From Burkholderiales bacterium (GTDB lineage Bacteria; Pseudomonadota; Gammaproteobacteria; Burkholderiales; SG8-41): 64,000 bases of DNA. Where the stretch lies: the NCBI GenBank assembly GCA_019635015.1, contig JAHCAG010000014.1, forward strand, positions 18,234-82,233. Direction: 5' to 3'. Position 1 is the first letter of the stretch, and each line of letters begins with the position of its first letter. Shown here one piece after another: positions 54,204 through 62,998 of the stretch. Position numbers and translations under genes: made by a program. The notes below the pieces were generated by a model that was given only the letters and a program-made list of their open reading frames with translations, searched no databases and was not told where the DNA came from.

Positions 54204-55441
54204 GTCTGCTGATGAAGGCCTTGGAAAAGGCCGCCAAGGACCGTGGCGAAGCACAGCCGCAGGCGCCGGCTCCCGGGAGCCCCGCATCCGCACAGCCCCC
54301 CGGCGCATCGGCGCCGAAATCGCCGGAGCTGGAACTGACGCTGGAGCCGCTGCAGGCCGATGCCCCGGCACCGCCGGCAAAGGAAGCGGCGGCTGCTCCG
54401 CCGCCGCGCAGTGCCGCACAGACCCGTGCCGACCGCAACCAGGCGCGCGCCGCCACCGTGATGCAGGCGACTGCCCGCCCGGCAGCTGCCGCCGCGCCCG
54501 CGGGCCGTTTCCGCGTCAGCCCGGTGATGGCCCTGGGACTTGTCGGCGGGCTGGTCGCCCTCGGCTTCGCGGTCTACGTCTACCTCCAGATCACCAACCC
54601 CGGCCTGTTCATCCGCAAGCCGGCGCCTGCCGCACAGCCGCCCGCCCCCCTGGCACAACCGGCACCGCCGGCTCAGGCGCCGATTGCCACCGGCAGCGTT
54701 ATCGCGCCCGCTTCGCCGGCCGAACTTGCGGCCGGCGCCGCCCGCCTGCAGCCCGAAGCCCCGCCGCGCCCGCCTGCTGCTGCGCCGGTCGCCGCCGCAC
54801 CGAAGGCAGACGCACCGGCCCAACAGGCCAACCGCATCCAGATCAGCGCCGGTTCCGCAGAGCCGCAGATCGACAATCGCCTGGTGCAGGCCTATGCGGC
54901 GCTTCAGTCCGGCAAGACCGAAGCCGCGCGCCAGCTCTACGGCGACGCCGTGCGCAGCGACCCGCGCAGCATCAATGCCCTGCTCGGCCTCGCCGCGGTC
55001 GCGCTGCAGGAGGGCAACACCGATGAAGCCGGCCGCCTCTACATGAACGTGCTCGAACTGGAACCGCGCAACGCCTATGCCCAGACCGGTCTGATCGGCA
55101 TGATGGGACGCGCCGATCCGCTGGCCTCGGAAACCCGGCTCAAGCAGCTGATCGCCCGCGGTCCTTCGGCGGCGCTGCATTTCACGCTGGGAAACCTCTA
55201 CGGCGACCAGTCGCGCTGGCCCGAGGCGCAGCAGGCCTATTTCCAGGCCCACCAGCTTGAACCGTCGAACCCGGATTACACCTACAATCTGGCGGTGAGC
55301 CTCGAACACATCGGGCAGCCGAAACTGGCCGCCAATTTCTACCGGCAGGCCGTCGACCAGGCACAGGCCCGGGGACGCGCCGGATTCAACCTGGCCCAGG
55401 CCCAGGATCGCGTCCGCCAGCTCGCCGCCGCGCAGCAATAA
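54200..55441 (+). CDS. mshN: MshN-like TPR protein
   Basis: 413 residues: conserved N-terminus S-L-L-M-K-A-L-E-K-A-A-K, a Pro/Ala-rich cytoplasmic region, one membrane helix near residue 112-130 and a periplasmic tetratricopeptide domain with repeats of about 34 residues (for example A-L-Q-S-G-K-T-E-A-A-R-Q-L-Y and A-L-Q-E-G-N-T-D-E-A-G-R-L-Y). It likely links secretin and inner-membrane platform. ATGA overlap with mshL. Confidence 0.88.
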   Translation: MSLLMKALEKAAKDRGEAQPQAPAPGSPASAQPPGASAPKSPELELTLEPLQADAPAPPAKEAAAAPPPRSAAQTRADRNQARAATVMQATARPAAAAAPAGRFRVSPVMALGLVGGLVALGFAVYVYLQITNPGLFIRKPAPAAQPPAPLAQPAPPAQAPIATGSVIAPASPAELAAGAARLQPEAPPRPPAAAPVAAAPKADAPAQQANRIQISAGSAEPQIDNRLVQAYAALQSGKTEAARQLYGDAVRSDPRSINALLGLAAVALQEGNTDEAGRLYMNVLELEPRNAYAQTGLIGMMGRADPLASETRLKQLIARGPSAALHFTLGNLYGDQSRWPEAQQAYFQAHQLEPSNPDYTYNLAVSLEHIGQPKLAANFYRQAVDQAQARGRAGFNLAQAQDRVRQLAAAQQ

Positions 55442-55461
55442 ACGGCTTCGGGGCTGCCACG

Positions 55462-57168
55462 ATGGCCGAACAACGGAAAAAACTGCGGCTGGGTGAACTG
55501 CTGGTGCAGCAGGGGCTGATCACCAAGGATCAGCTCGCGATCGTGCTGGCCGAGCAGCGCAACAGCAACATTCCGATCGGCCGCCTGCTGGTAAGGCTGG
55601 GCTTCGTCACCGAAACCGCGATCCGCGACATCATGGCGCGGACCGTCGGCCAGGAATCCATCGACCTGACACAGGTGATCGCCGACCCGGAGGCGCTGAG
55701 CCTGGTCCCCGAGGACTTCGCGCGCCGCAACCGCGTGCTGCCGATCGCCTTCGATCCGGCGGAACAGGTGCTGACCATCGCGACGACCGAAATCTTCAAC
55801 GTCGTCGCACTCGACCAGCTGCGCGCGATACTCGGCCCGCAGGTTGAACTGAAGACCCAGCTCGCTGCGGAAGCCCAGCTCGGTGACGTCATCGACCAGT
55901 TCTACGGCCACGAGCTTTCGGTCGACGGCATCCTCGCCGAAATCGAGACCGGGGAGATCGACTACGAGAGCCTGGCGGTCGGCGACGACGAATACACGCA
56001 GCCGATGGTGCGACTCGTCAACGCCATCCTGGTCGATGCCGTCAAGCGCGGCGCCTCCGACATCCATTTCGAGCCTGAATACGCCTTCATGCGCATCCGT
56101 TACCGCATCGACGGCGTGCTCGAAACGGTGCGCAGCCTGCACAAGACCTACATGCCCGGCATCACGGTGCGCGTGAAGGTGGTCAGCGAAATGAACATCG
56201 CCGAAACCCGCGCGCCGCAGGACGGCCGGCTGTCGCTGATGCTGAACGGCCGGCCGGTCGATTTCCGCGTATCGACCCAGCCGACCATCTACGGCGAGAA
56301 CATCGTGCTGCGCGTGCTCGACCGCGAGAAATCCATCGTCAATCTCGACCGCATGAACCTGCCGGCCGAGACCATGGCCAAGCTGGAACTCATGCTGGCG
56401 CGCCCGGAAGGCATCCTGGTTGTCACCGGCCCCACCGGCAGCGGCAAGACAACCACGCTCTACTCGCTGCTGGCCCAGGTCAACGACGAGACCGTCAACA
56501 TCATGACGCTGGAAGACCCGGTGGAATACCCGCTGACGCTGATGCGCCAGACTTCGGTCAACGAGGTGGCGCGCATGGATTTCGCCAACGGCATCCGCTC
56601 GATCATGCGCCAGGACCCGGACATCATCCTGGTCGGCGAGGTGCGCGACAAGGAGACCGCGGAAATGGCCTTCCGCGCGGCGATGACCGGCCACCAGGTG
56701 TTCACCACGCTGCACACCAACTCGGCGCTGGGCGCTTTCCCGCGCCTGCTCGACATCGGCATCCAGCCCGACATCATGGCCGGCAACATCATCGGCATCA
56801 TCGCCCAGCGCCTGGTGCGCCTGCTGTGCACCCATTGCAAGGAAGCCTACGCCCCCTCCCAGGAAGAACGCGCGCTGCTCGGCAACGCAGCCGATTCCGC
56901 ATCCTTCCTCTACCGTCCCGTCGGCTGCAAACATTGCGCGAACAAGGGCTACCGCGGACGCACGCCGATCATGGAACTGCTGGTGATGGACAGTGACATG
57001 GACGAACTGGTGGCGCGCCGCGCCACCGCGAAGGAACTCCGGGCCGAGGCTGCGCTGAAGGGTTTCCGCTCGCTCGCCGAAGAAGGCATCGCCCGCGTCG
57101 TCGATGGCCGCACCAGCCTGGCGGAAGTCGCGCGTTCGGTGGACCTGACCGGCAGGCTGCGCCAGTGA
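55462..57168 (+). CDS. mshE: MshE/GspE-family assembly ATPase with c-di-GMP-binding N-domain
   Basis: 568 residues. Two MshEN half-repeats at the start: L-R-L-G-E-L-L-V-Q-Q-G-L-I-T ... Q-L-A-I-V-L-A-E-Q with Arg9 and Gln32, and I-P-I-G-R-L-L-V-R-L-G-F-V-T. In Vibrio MshE these positions bind c-di-GMP. ATPase core: G-P-T-G-S-G-K-T-T-T, Asp box and Walker B, H-T-N-S-A. A C-x-x-C pair of zinc motifs (C-T-H-C-K-E, C-K-H-C) is present. It powers pilus or pseudopilus assembly. Confidence 0.95.
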   Translation: MAEQRKKLRLGELLVQQGLITKDQLAIVLAEQRNSNIPIGRLLVRLGFVTETAIRDIMARTVGQESIDLTQVIADPEALSLVPEDFARRNRVLPIAFDPAEQVLTIATTEIFNVVALDQLRAILGPQVELKTQLAAEAQLGDVIDQFYGHELSVDGILAEIETGEIDYESLAVGDDEYTQPMVRLVNAILVDAVKRGASDIHFEPEYAFMRIRYRIDGVLETVRSLHKTYMPGITVRVKVVSEMNIAETRAPQDGRLSLMLNGRPVDFRVSTQPTIYGENIVLRVLDREKSIVNLDRMNLPAETMAKLELMLARPEGILVVTGPTGSGKTTTLYSLLAQVNDETVNIMTLEDPVEYPLTLMRQTSVNEVARMDFANGIRSIMRQDPDIILVGEVRDKETAEMAFRAAMTGHQVFTTLHTNSALGAFPRLLDIGIQPDIMAGNIIGIIAQRLVRLLCTHCKEAYAPSQEERALLGNAADSASFLYRPVGCKHCANKGYRGRTPIMELLVMDSDMDELVARRATAKELRAEAALKGFRSLAEEGIARVVDGRTSLAEVARSVDLTGRLRQ

Positions 57169-57194
57169 TGCGCGCCTGAACCGCCGAGCACGAC

Positions 57195-58400
57195 GTGCCC
57201 TCCTTCCAGTACAAGGCAATCGACAAGACCGGCCAGCCGGCCCGGGGCGGGCTGGAAGCCGTCAACGAGGTCGACCTCGAACTGCGGCTGCGGCGCATGG
57301 GGCTGGACCTGATCACCTGCAAGCAGGTCGACCGCCAGACCTCCATCGCCTCCGGCGGCAGCATCACGCGCCAGGATCTGGTCAACTTCTGCTTCGACAT
57401 GGAGCAGATGGTGCGCTCCGGCATCCCGATCATCGACGGCCTGCGCGACATGCGCGACACCATCGACACCCCCCGCTTCCGCGAAGTGCTGACGGCGATG
57501 ACCGAGGAAATGGAGGCCGGCAGCGTGCTGTCGCAGTGCATGGCCGCGCATCCCGACGCGTTTGACAAGGTCTTCGTCAGCCTGATCCGTGCCGGTGAAC
57601 AATCCGGACAGCTGCCCGAAGTGTTCAGGAATCTCGCCGACACCATCCGCTGGCAGGACGAACTGATCTCGCAGACGCGGCGGCTGCTGATGTATCCGGC
57701 GCTGACTCTTGTGGTGGTGCTGGGCGTGATGGCCGCACTGCTGATTTTCCTGGTGCCGCAGATCGCCCAGCTGTTCAAGTCGATGGGCATGGACCTGCCG
57801 CCGCAGACCCGCGCGCTGCTCGCCGTGTCGGGTTTTGCCAAGGATTTCTGGCTGCCGATCCTGCTGGCCCCGGTGATTGCCATCGTCACGCTGACGGTCA
57901 CCGTGCGCCGCTCCGGCAAGGCCGCCTATCTGTGGGACTACGCCAAGCTGCGCCTGCCGGTGATCGGGCCGATCCTGCAAAAAATCATCCTCTCCCGTTT
58001 CACCAACGTGTTCGGCCTGATGTACCGCTCGGGCATCACCGTGCTTGAGGGCATTCGCATCAGCGAAGAGGTCGTGGGAAACCGCGTGGTCGCCGACGGC
58101 CTGAACCGGGCGGCGCAGCAGATCGCCGCCGGCGACGGCATGACGGAATCATTCAGCAATCTCGGACTGTTTCCGCCGCTGGTCATCCGCATGCTGCGGG
58201 TGGGGGAAACCACCGGTGCGCTCGACGTGGCGCTGGGCAACATCACCTATTTCTACAACCGCGATGTCAAGGATTCGGTGGACAAGGGCATGAAAATGCT
58301 CGGCCCGGCATTGACCCTGATACTGGGCGGCATGATCGCCTTCGTGATCTGGGCGGTGCTCGGACCTGTCTATGATATTCTCGGCAAACTGCAATTTTAG
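57195..58400 (+). CDS. mshG: MshG/GspF-family inner-membrane platform protein
   Basis: 401 residues, two T2SSF domains (F-C-F-D-M-E-Q-M-V-R-S-G-I-P and F-T-N-V-F-G-L-M-Y-R-S-G-I-T) with three membrane helices. It begins at a GTG (57195): P-S-F-Q-Y-K-A-I-D-K-T-G-Q. The platform that transmits MshE motion to pilins. Confidence 0.93.
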   Translation: MPSFQYKAIDKTGQPARGGLEAVNEVDLELRLRRMGLDLITCKQVDRQTSIASGGSITRQDLVNFCFDMEQMVRSGIPIIDGLRDMRDTIDTPRFREVLTAMTEEMEAGSVLSQCMAAHPDAFDKVFVSLIRAGEQSGQLPEVFRNLADTIRWQDELISQTRRLLMYPALTLVVVLGVMAALLIFLVPQIAQLFKSMGMDLPPQTRALLAVSGFAKDFWLPILLAPVIAIVTLTVTVRRSGKAAYLWDYAKLRLPVIGPILQKIILSRFTNVFGLMYRSGITVLEGIRISEEVVGNRVVADGLNRAAQQIAAGDGMTESFSNLGLFPPLVIRMLRVGETTGALDVALGNITYFYNRDVKDSVDKGMKMLGPALTLILGGMIAFVIWAVLGPVYDILGKLQF

Positions 58401-58422
58401 CCGCGGGGCGTCCTTCCCCATC

Positions 58423-59991
58423 ATGGCCAGCAAACTCCTGATCTGCATCTCGGCGAACCACGCGACAGTTGCGCGCTGGCACGGCGGCAGCCTCCGCGAT
58501 TGCGAAGTTTTTGCCGACGACGAAGCCGGCATCGCGGAATTCAGGGCTTACGCCACGGCCAGCGGCAACATACCGGCCTTCGTCATCGTCGATGCGGTGG
58601 AGGAGGATTACCGCTTCGATACACTGCCCCACGCCTCGGGTTCGGACCGCGCGCAGATGGTCGAACGCAAGCTGCGGCAGTATTACCGTGCCTCCCCCTA
58701 CTGCGCGGCGTCGCTGATCGGCAGGGACAACAGCAAACGACGCGACGACCGTTTCCTGTTTGCCGCGCTGACCAATCCGGAAATCGTCGCCCCCTGGCTC
58801 GGCGTGCTGATCGAATGCGGGCTGCCGGTCGGCGGCATTTTCCTGCTGCCTATGGTGATCTCGGGCCTCGTCAACCTGCTGGACGGCAAGGCCGGCAACC
58901 TGCTGCTGGTGGCCGCTCACCCCGCCGGCATCCGGCTGACGTTTTTCCGGGAAGGCGCGTTCCGCCTGAGCCGCCTCAGCCGGGGTGATGCAGCGACGGT
59001 GCTGCACGGACGCGCCATCGTCGATGAAATCTCCAACACCCGGCTCTATCTGCATGCATTGCGTGCGGCGACCCTGGATGAAGCAGTCAGCGTCGTCTTC
59101 CTCGACCATGGCGACCAGCTCGGCGACATACCGCGCCAGATCAGCGAGGAAAATCCGAGCCTGCAATGCAGCGCGCTGGGGCGCGGCGAGATCGCGAAAC
59201 GCCTGCGTCTAGATCCCGCGCTGATCTGTGTCTCGCCAGCCGTCATCTACCTGCAGCTGCTCGGCGGCAGCACACCGGCAAACAATCTGGCGTCACCGGC
59301 GATCACCGCAGGTTACCGGCGCTACCGGGCGCGCCGCCAGATGTTTGCCGCCAGTGCCGCCGTGGCCTGCGTCGGGCTGGTCTGGTCGGGCGCGAATCTC
59401 TGGCAGCAGTTTTCGACCCAGGAGAACATTGACGACACCGTCCGCAAGACCGCAAGGGTCAACGCCGAGTACCAGGCCGCCACCCTGCAGTTCCCCGCGG
59501 CCCCGACCTCAGCCGACAACCTCAAGCGTGCCACCGAGCTCGCCGAAAAACTGCGCAGCTCGGCAACATCCCCGGAACCGTTCCTGCAGGTCATCGGCCG
59601 CGCGCTGGCACCCAGCCCCGAAATCATGCTGACCGAACTCGGCTGGCAGTACCGGCCGGGCGAATTCGAGGCCGGCGGGCAGGCCGGAACCGCCGCCGCA
59701 TCACGCCAGACCACGGCAACCGGCGGGCCGTCACCGTCGCTGCGGAAACACAGCGGACTGCTGACCGGCCAGGTGCGTGACTTCAAGGGAGATTTCCGCC
59801 AGGCCATCCTGTCGATCAACAGCCTCGCCGAACGCCTGCGCAGCGACCCCGTCGTCGAAAGCGTGCGCGTCGTGCAGCTGCCGCTCAATGTCAGCCCGGG
59901 CACTGCCCTGTCGGGCAACACCTCTGACGCGCCGGCACAGGGCGGCAACGCCGATTTCCGCATCGTCGTGGTGCTCAAGCAACCCTCATGA
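58423..59991 (+). CDS. fused PilM/PilN-like (GspL/MshI-like) platform protein
   Basis: 522 residues. The first ~300 residues look like an actin-fold PilM/MshI-type cytoplasmic domain (Y-R-F-D-T-L-P, L-L-L-V-A-A-H-P-A-G-I-R). A single membrane helix (A-A-S-A-A-V-A-C-V-G-L-V-W) near residue 315 is followed by a coiled-coil and a PilN/GspL-type ferredoxin-like periplasmic part ending I-V-V-V-L-K-Q. MshI is usually shorter. ATG 58423 gives a compact beta-strand start; the upstream frame overlaps mshG. Confidence 0.75.
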   Translation: MASKLLICISANHATVARWHGGSLRDCEVFADDEAGIAEFRAYATASGNIPAFVIVDAVEEDYRFDTLPHASGSDRAQMVERKLRQYYRASPYCAASLIGRDNSKRRDDRFLFAALTNPEIVAPWLGVLIECGLPVGGIFLLPMVISGLVNLLDGKAGNLLLVAAHPAGIRLTFFREGAFRLSRLSRGDAATVLHGRAIVDEISNTRLYLHALRAATLDEAVSVVFLDHGDQLGDIPRQISEENPSLQCSALGRGEIAKRLRLDPALICVSPAVIYLQLLGGSTPANNLASPAITAGYRRYRARRQMFAASAAVACVGLVWSGANLWQQFSTQENIDDTVRKTARVNAEYQAATLQFPAAPTSADNLKRATELAEKLRSSATSPEPFLQVIGRALAPSPEIMLTELGWQYRPGEFEAGGQAGTAAASRQTTATGGPSPSLRKHSGLLTGQVRDFKGDFRQAILSINSLAERLRSDPVVESVRVVQLPLNVSPGTALSGNTSDAPAQGGNADFRIVVVLKQPS

Positions 59992-60599
59992 ACGGCGAAG
60001 AACTCAAGGCCCTGCGCGGCCCGCTGATCCTGCTGGCCGTGATCATTGCGGCCGCGGCCGGCGCGATTTATTACACCGATCTGCTGCGCAAGCAGACCGA
60101 GACCACGCTGACCCGCCAGCAGGCCCAGCTGCGCGAGGCACAGACCCGGATGCAACGCTCCGGCGACGAGAAGGGAATCATCGTCCAGTATGCCGACAAG
60201 TACCGGCAGCTCGAAGCCGCCGGTTTCATCGGCGAGGAACAGCGCATCAACTGGATCGACGCCCTGCGCACTGCCAACGCCAGCGTCGACCTGTTCGGGG
60301 TCAGCTACGACATCGGCGCCCAGCAGCCCTATGCCTACGCCGCCGAACTGGCGCCGGGGCCGATCGCGCTGAAACAATCGCGGATGAAGCTGGACTTCCG
60401 GCTGCTGCACGAAGCCGACCTCCTGCGTTTCTTCGACGCGCTGCGCGGGCAGGGTGCGGGATTGTTCCAGATCGACCAGTGCACGCTGCGGCGGACGGAA
60501 CCCGGCGGCGCCCTCCGTTACCAGCCGAACATCGCCGCCAACTGCGAACTGGCCTGGATCACCGCGACACCGGACGCCACGCCCGGAGGCCGGCCATGA
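59988..60599 (+). CDS. mshJ: PilO/MshJ-like platform protein
   Basis: 203 residues: one membrane helix (residues 12-29), a coiled-coil of Gln/Arg/Glu residues, then a PilO-like ferredoxin fold L-D-F-R-L-L-H-E-A-D-L-L-R-F-F-D-A-L-R. ATGA overlap with the preceding gene. Forms a heterodimer with the PilN-like protein in known T4P machines. The family assignment rests on length, topology and position. Confidence 0.75.
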   Translation: MNGEELKALRGPLILLAVIIAAAAGAIYYTDLLRKQTETTLTRQQAQLREAQTRMQRSGDEKGIIVQYADKYRQLEAAGFIGEEQRINWIDALRTANASVDLFGVSYDIGAQQPYAYAAELAPGPIALKQSRMKLDFRLLHEADLLRFFDALRGQGAGLFQIDQCTLRRTEPGGALRYQPNIAANCELAWITATPDATPGGRP

Positions 60600-61135
60600 G
60601 AGTGATACTGATACTGCTGCTGGTGACCGCGCTGCCTGCGGCATATGCCGCGGAACTGACGGGGCGCCTGTTTTTCACCCCGGATCAGCGCGACCAGCTC
60701 GACCAGTTGCGCAAGCAGAAGGCGATCGCATCCCAGGTCCGCGACGAGCCGGTTCCCGAAACGGTGACCTACAACGGCATCATCCGCCGCAGCGACGGCA
60801 AGACGACGATCTGGATGAACAACCAGCCGATGTCGGATGCCGATCTGCGCAGCGGCCAGTCCGTGACCGGCACCGTCAGCCGCGACGGACGGATCGTGCT
60901 GCAGAACCCGCAGGCCGGCAGCGGTGCGAAGCTGGAGCTCAAGGTCGGGCAGAGCGCGACGCTGCTGTCGGGCAAGGTGGACGAGTCTTTTTCGTCGCAA
61001 CGCGCCCCGGCACCTGCCAAAGGCAATTCTCCCGACACCAAAGCCGCCGCGGATGCCCAGAAACCCGCGCAGGCCCCGGGCGCCGGATCCGATCGCCCGG
61101 CTGCCGGAACACCGGAGCCGGCACCCGCTCGTTAG
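60596..61135 (+). CDS. MshK/PilP-like periplasmic protein
   Basis: 179 residues: signal peptide (R-V-I-L-I-L-L-L-V-T-A-L-P-A-A-Y-A), then G-R-L-F-F-T-P-D-Q-R-D-Q-L-D and a small beta domain (Y-N-G-I-I-R-R-S-D-G-K-T-T-I-W) like MshK, ending in a low-complexity Ala/Pro/Lys tail. ATG 60596 overlaps the mshJ stop (ATGA). It may connect inner-membrane platform and secretin. Confidence 0.75.
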   Translation: MRVILILLLVTALPAAYAAELTGRLFFTPDQRDQLDQLRKQKAIASQVRDEPVPETVTYNGIIRRSDGKTTIWMNNQPMSDADLRSGQSVTGTVSRDGRIVLQNPQAGSGAKLELKVGQSATLLSGKVDESFSSQRAPAPAKGNSPDTKAAADAQKPAQAPGAGSDRPAAGTPEPAPAR

Positions 61136-61150
61136 GACCTGCCCAGCCCC

Positions 61151-62293
61151 ATGAAACGGCCCGTCCACAGAATGCCCGTATCCAGCCGCCAGACGCAGAA
61201 AGGCGCGGCATTCCTGATCCTGGTCTTCATGCTGGGGGTGGCAGCGGCATCCGTTATCGTCGCTGCGGGGCCGAACGCCAACGCACAACTCGCTGCCGCG
61301 GAAAAAACCGCCTCGGCTCTCGCCACTGCACGCGAAGCCCTGATGGCCTATGCCGCAAGTGTGCCAGACAGCGCACGACTGGGCGATCTGCCCTGCCCGG
61401 CCACCAGTTTTGCCAACGGGCAAACCGCAACCTCCTGCGACACGGCTGCTTCGCGCATCGGCTATCTGCCCTGGAAAACGCTGGGATTGCCCGACCTCCG
61501 GGACGGCTCCGGGTCGCCACTGTTGTACGCAGTCTCCAACGTATTCAAATACAACACCCGCACCGGCACCCTGAATTCCGATACTGCTGGTGAATTTTCG
61601 GTGTCCGGCGAAAATGCCATCGCGGTCATATTCGCGCCCGGACCCGCGCTGCGCACCCAGGACCGGAACGCCGCAACTTTCAACGTGGTGAATTTTCTGG
61701 AACTGGGAAATGCCGACGGGAATGCGACGTTCACTACCGGACTGGAAACGGACAACTTCAACGACCGGCTGCTGTGGATCACGCCGAGGGCATTTTTCCC
61801 GGCGCTGGAAACACGCGCCCTGCGGGTGGCACAGGAACGACTCAATCACTATGTCTCGGTAACCAACCGCTACCCGAGATCCAACCGTTACCTCATTGAC
61901 GGCCAGTGCTGGGATACCGGCGGCCGGCTGCCCTATGCGATCGGAAGCAACGCCTGTCTGCCAGGCGGCAACGGCGCAACACTCGGGCAATGGACCATGG
62001 CCTGGCCCAACTGGTTTTTCCTGAACTACTGGGACTACGTCATGCATTACGCCGTATCCCCAAAATGCATCGCGACATCGGGCGCGGTATGCGACCAGGC
62101 CGGCAGCTTCCTGACCGTCGACAGCCAGACCAACGTGCGTGCGCTGCTGATCCGCCAGGGCATCCCCAACGGACAGACCCGGCCGTGCTCCACGGTGAGC
62201 CAATGCCTGGATGATGCGGAAAACCGCAACAGCGACCTCGTCTATGTGACACCTTCCGCAGGCAATGATCGTTTGACGATCATTGCGCCCTGA
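61151..62293 (+). CDS. large pseudopilin-like protein, GspK/PilX-type N-terminus
   Basis: 380 residues. Basic leader Q-T-Q-K-G followed by A-A-F-L-I-L-V-F-M-L-G-V: a prepilin-type cleavage site after Gly with no Glu at position +5, as in GspK and PilX tip pilins. The large globular domain holds several Cys. A segment L-P-C-P ... G-Y-L-P-W-K-T-L-G-L-P-D ... L-L-Y-A-V is shared with the next gene. Likely a tip or priming subunit; no known family name. Confidence 0.8.
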   Translation: MKRPVHRMPVSSRQTQKGAAFLILVFMLGVAAASVIVAAGPNANAQLAAAEKTASALATAREALMAYAASVPDSARLGDLPCPATSFANGQTATSCDTAASRIGYLPWKTLGLPDLRDGSGSPLLYAVSNVFKYNTRTGTLNSDTAGEFSVSGENAIAVIFAPGPALRTQDRNAATFNVVNFLELGNADGNATFTTGLETDNFNDRLLWITPRAFFPALETRALRVAQERLNHYVSVTNRYPRSNRYLIDGQCWDTGGRLPYAIGSNACLPGGNGATLGQWTMAWPNWFFLNYWDYVMHYAVSPKCIATSGAVCDQAGSFLTVDSQTNVRALLIRQGIPNGQTRPCSTVSQCLDDAENRNSDLVYVTPSAGNDRLTIIAP

Positions 62294-62296
62294 TTC

Positions 62297-62992
62297 ATGA
62301 CAAGACGGCAACTCGGTTTTTCGTTTCTCGAACTGGCCGTGGCCATGTTCATCCTGACACTGCTGCTCGGGAGCATCCTGGTGCCGCTGGCCACCCAGGT
62401 CGAGCAGCGGCAAATCTCGGAAAGCCTGCGCACGATGGAGCAGGCCAGGGACGCCCTGCTCGGACATGCCATGGCATTCGGTTACCTGCCCTGCAGCGAT
62501 ACCGACAACGACGGCCTGGAAAATGTCACGGGGAACGTATGCTCCAGCCTCTCCGGGGACGGCATTTCGCACGGCAACCTGCCATGGCGAACCCTGGGGC
62601 TCGCCTCCGCCGACAGCTGGGGCAATCGCATACGCTACGCCGTTCACGGCGATTACGCGCGCCGCACGCCATTCTTCACGCTGGGCACCAACACCTCCAA
62701 CCTGCGGGTTTGCGAAGCAGCCGGGTGCGCCAGCGATCTGACCTCGACGGCAGTGGCGGTGCTGATTTCGCACGGGAAAAACGGTTATGGCGCCACCAAC
62801 AGCGCAAGCGGAACAGTTTATGCCGCGCCCACCGCAGCAGACGAACTGGAGAATACCGACGCGGACCGTGACTTCGTCAGCCGGGTGGCCACAGCCTCCG
62901 GTGCGGCTGTCGGCGAATTTGACGACATCCTGATATGGCTGCCGCGCTACATCCTGTTCAACCGCATGGTGGCGGCAGGCCGGCTTCCCTGA
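62297..62992 (+). CDS. prepilin-like protein with type IV N-methylation motif
   Basis: 231 residues. Prepilin start R-Q-L-G then F-S-F-L-E-L-A-V-A-M-F-I-L-T-L-L-L-G: cleavage after Gly, F at +1 and Glu at +5, as in type IV pilins. The globular part carries L-P-C-S-D ... N-L-P-W-R-T-L-G-L-A-S ... I-R-Y-A-V, matching the preceding gene. Four bases separate them. No major pilin is in the window; this is more probably a minor pilin. Confidence 0.85.
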   Translation: MTRRQLGFSFLELAVAMFILTLLLGSILVPLATQVEQRQISESLRTMEQARDALLGHAMAFGYLPCSDTDNDGLENVTGNVCSSLSGDGISHGNLPWRTLGLASADSWGNRIRYAVHGDYARRTPFFTLGTNTSNLRVCEAAGCASDLTSTAVAVLISHGKNGYGATNSASGTVYAAPTAADELENTDADRDFVSRVATASGAAVGEFDDILIWLPRYILFNRMVAAGRLP

Positions 62993-62998
62993 GAATAA

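Noticed and set aside
60518..62773. Long antisense frame (751 codons) opposite the MshK-like and pilin genes
   Set aside because: Shadow of three well-supported plus-strand genes; composition typical of a high-GC antisense frame.
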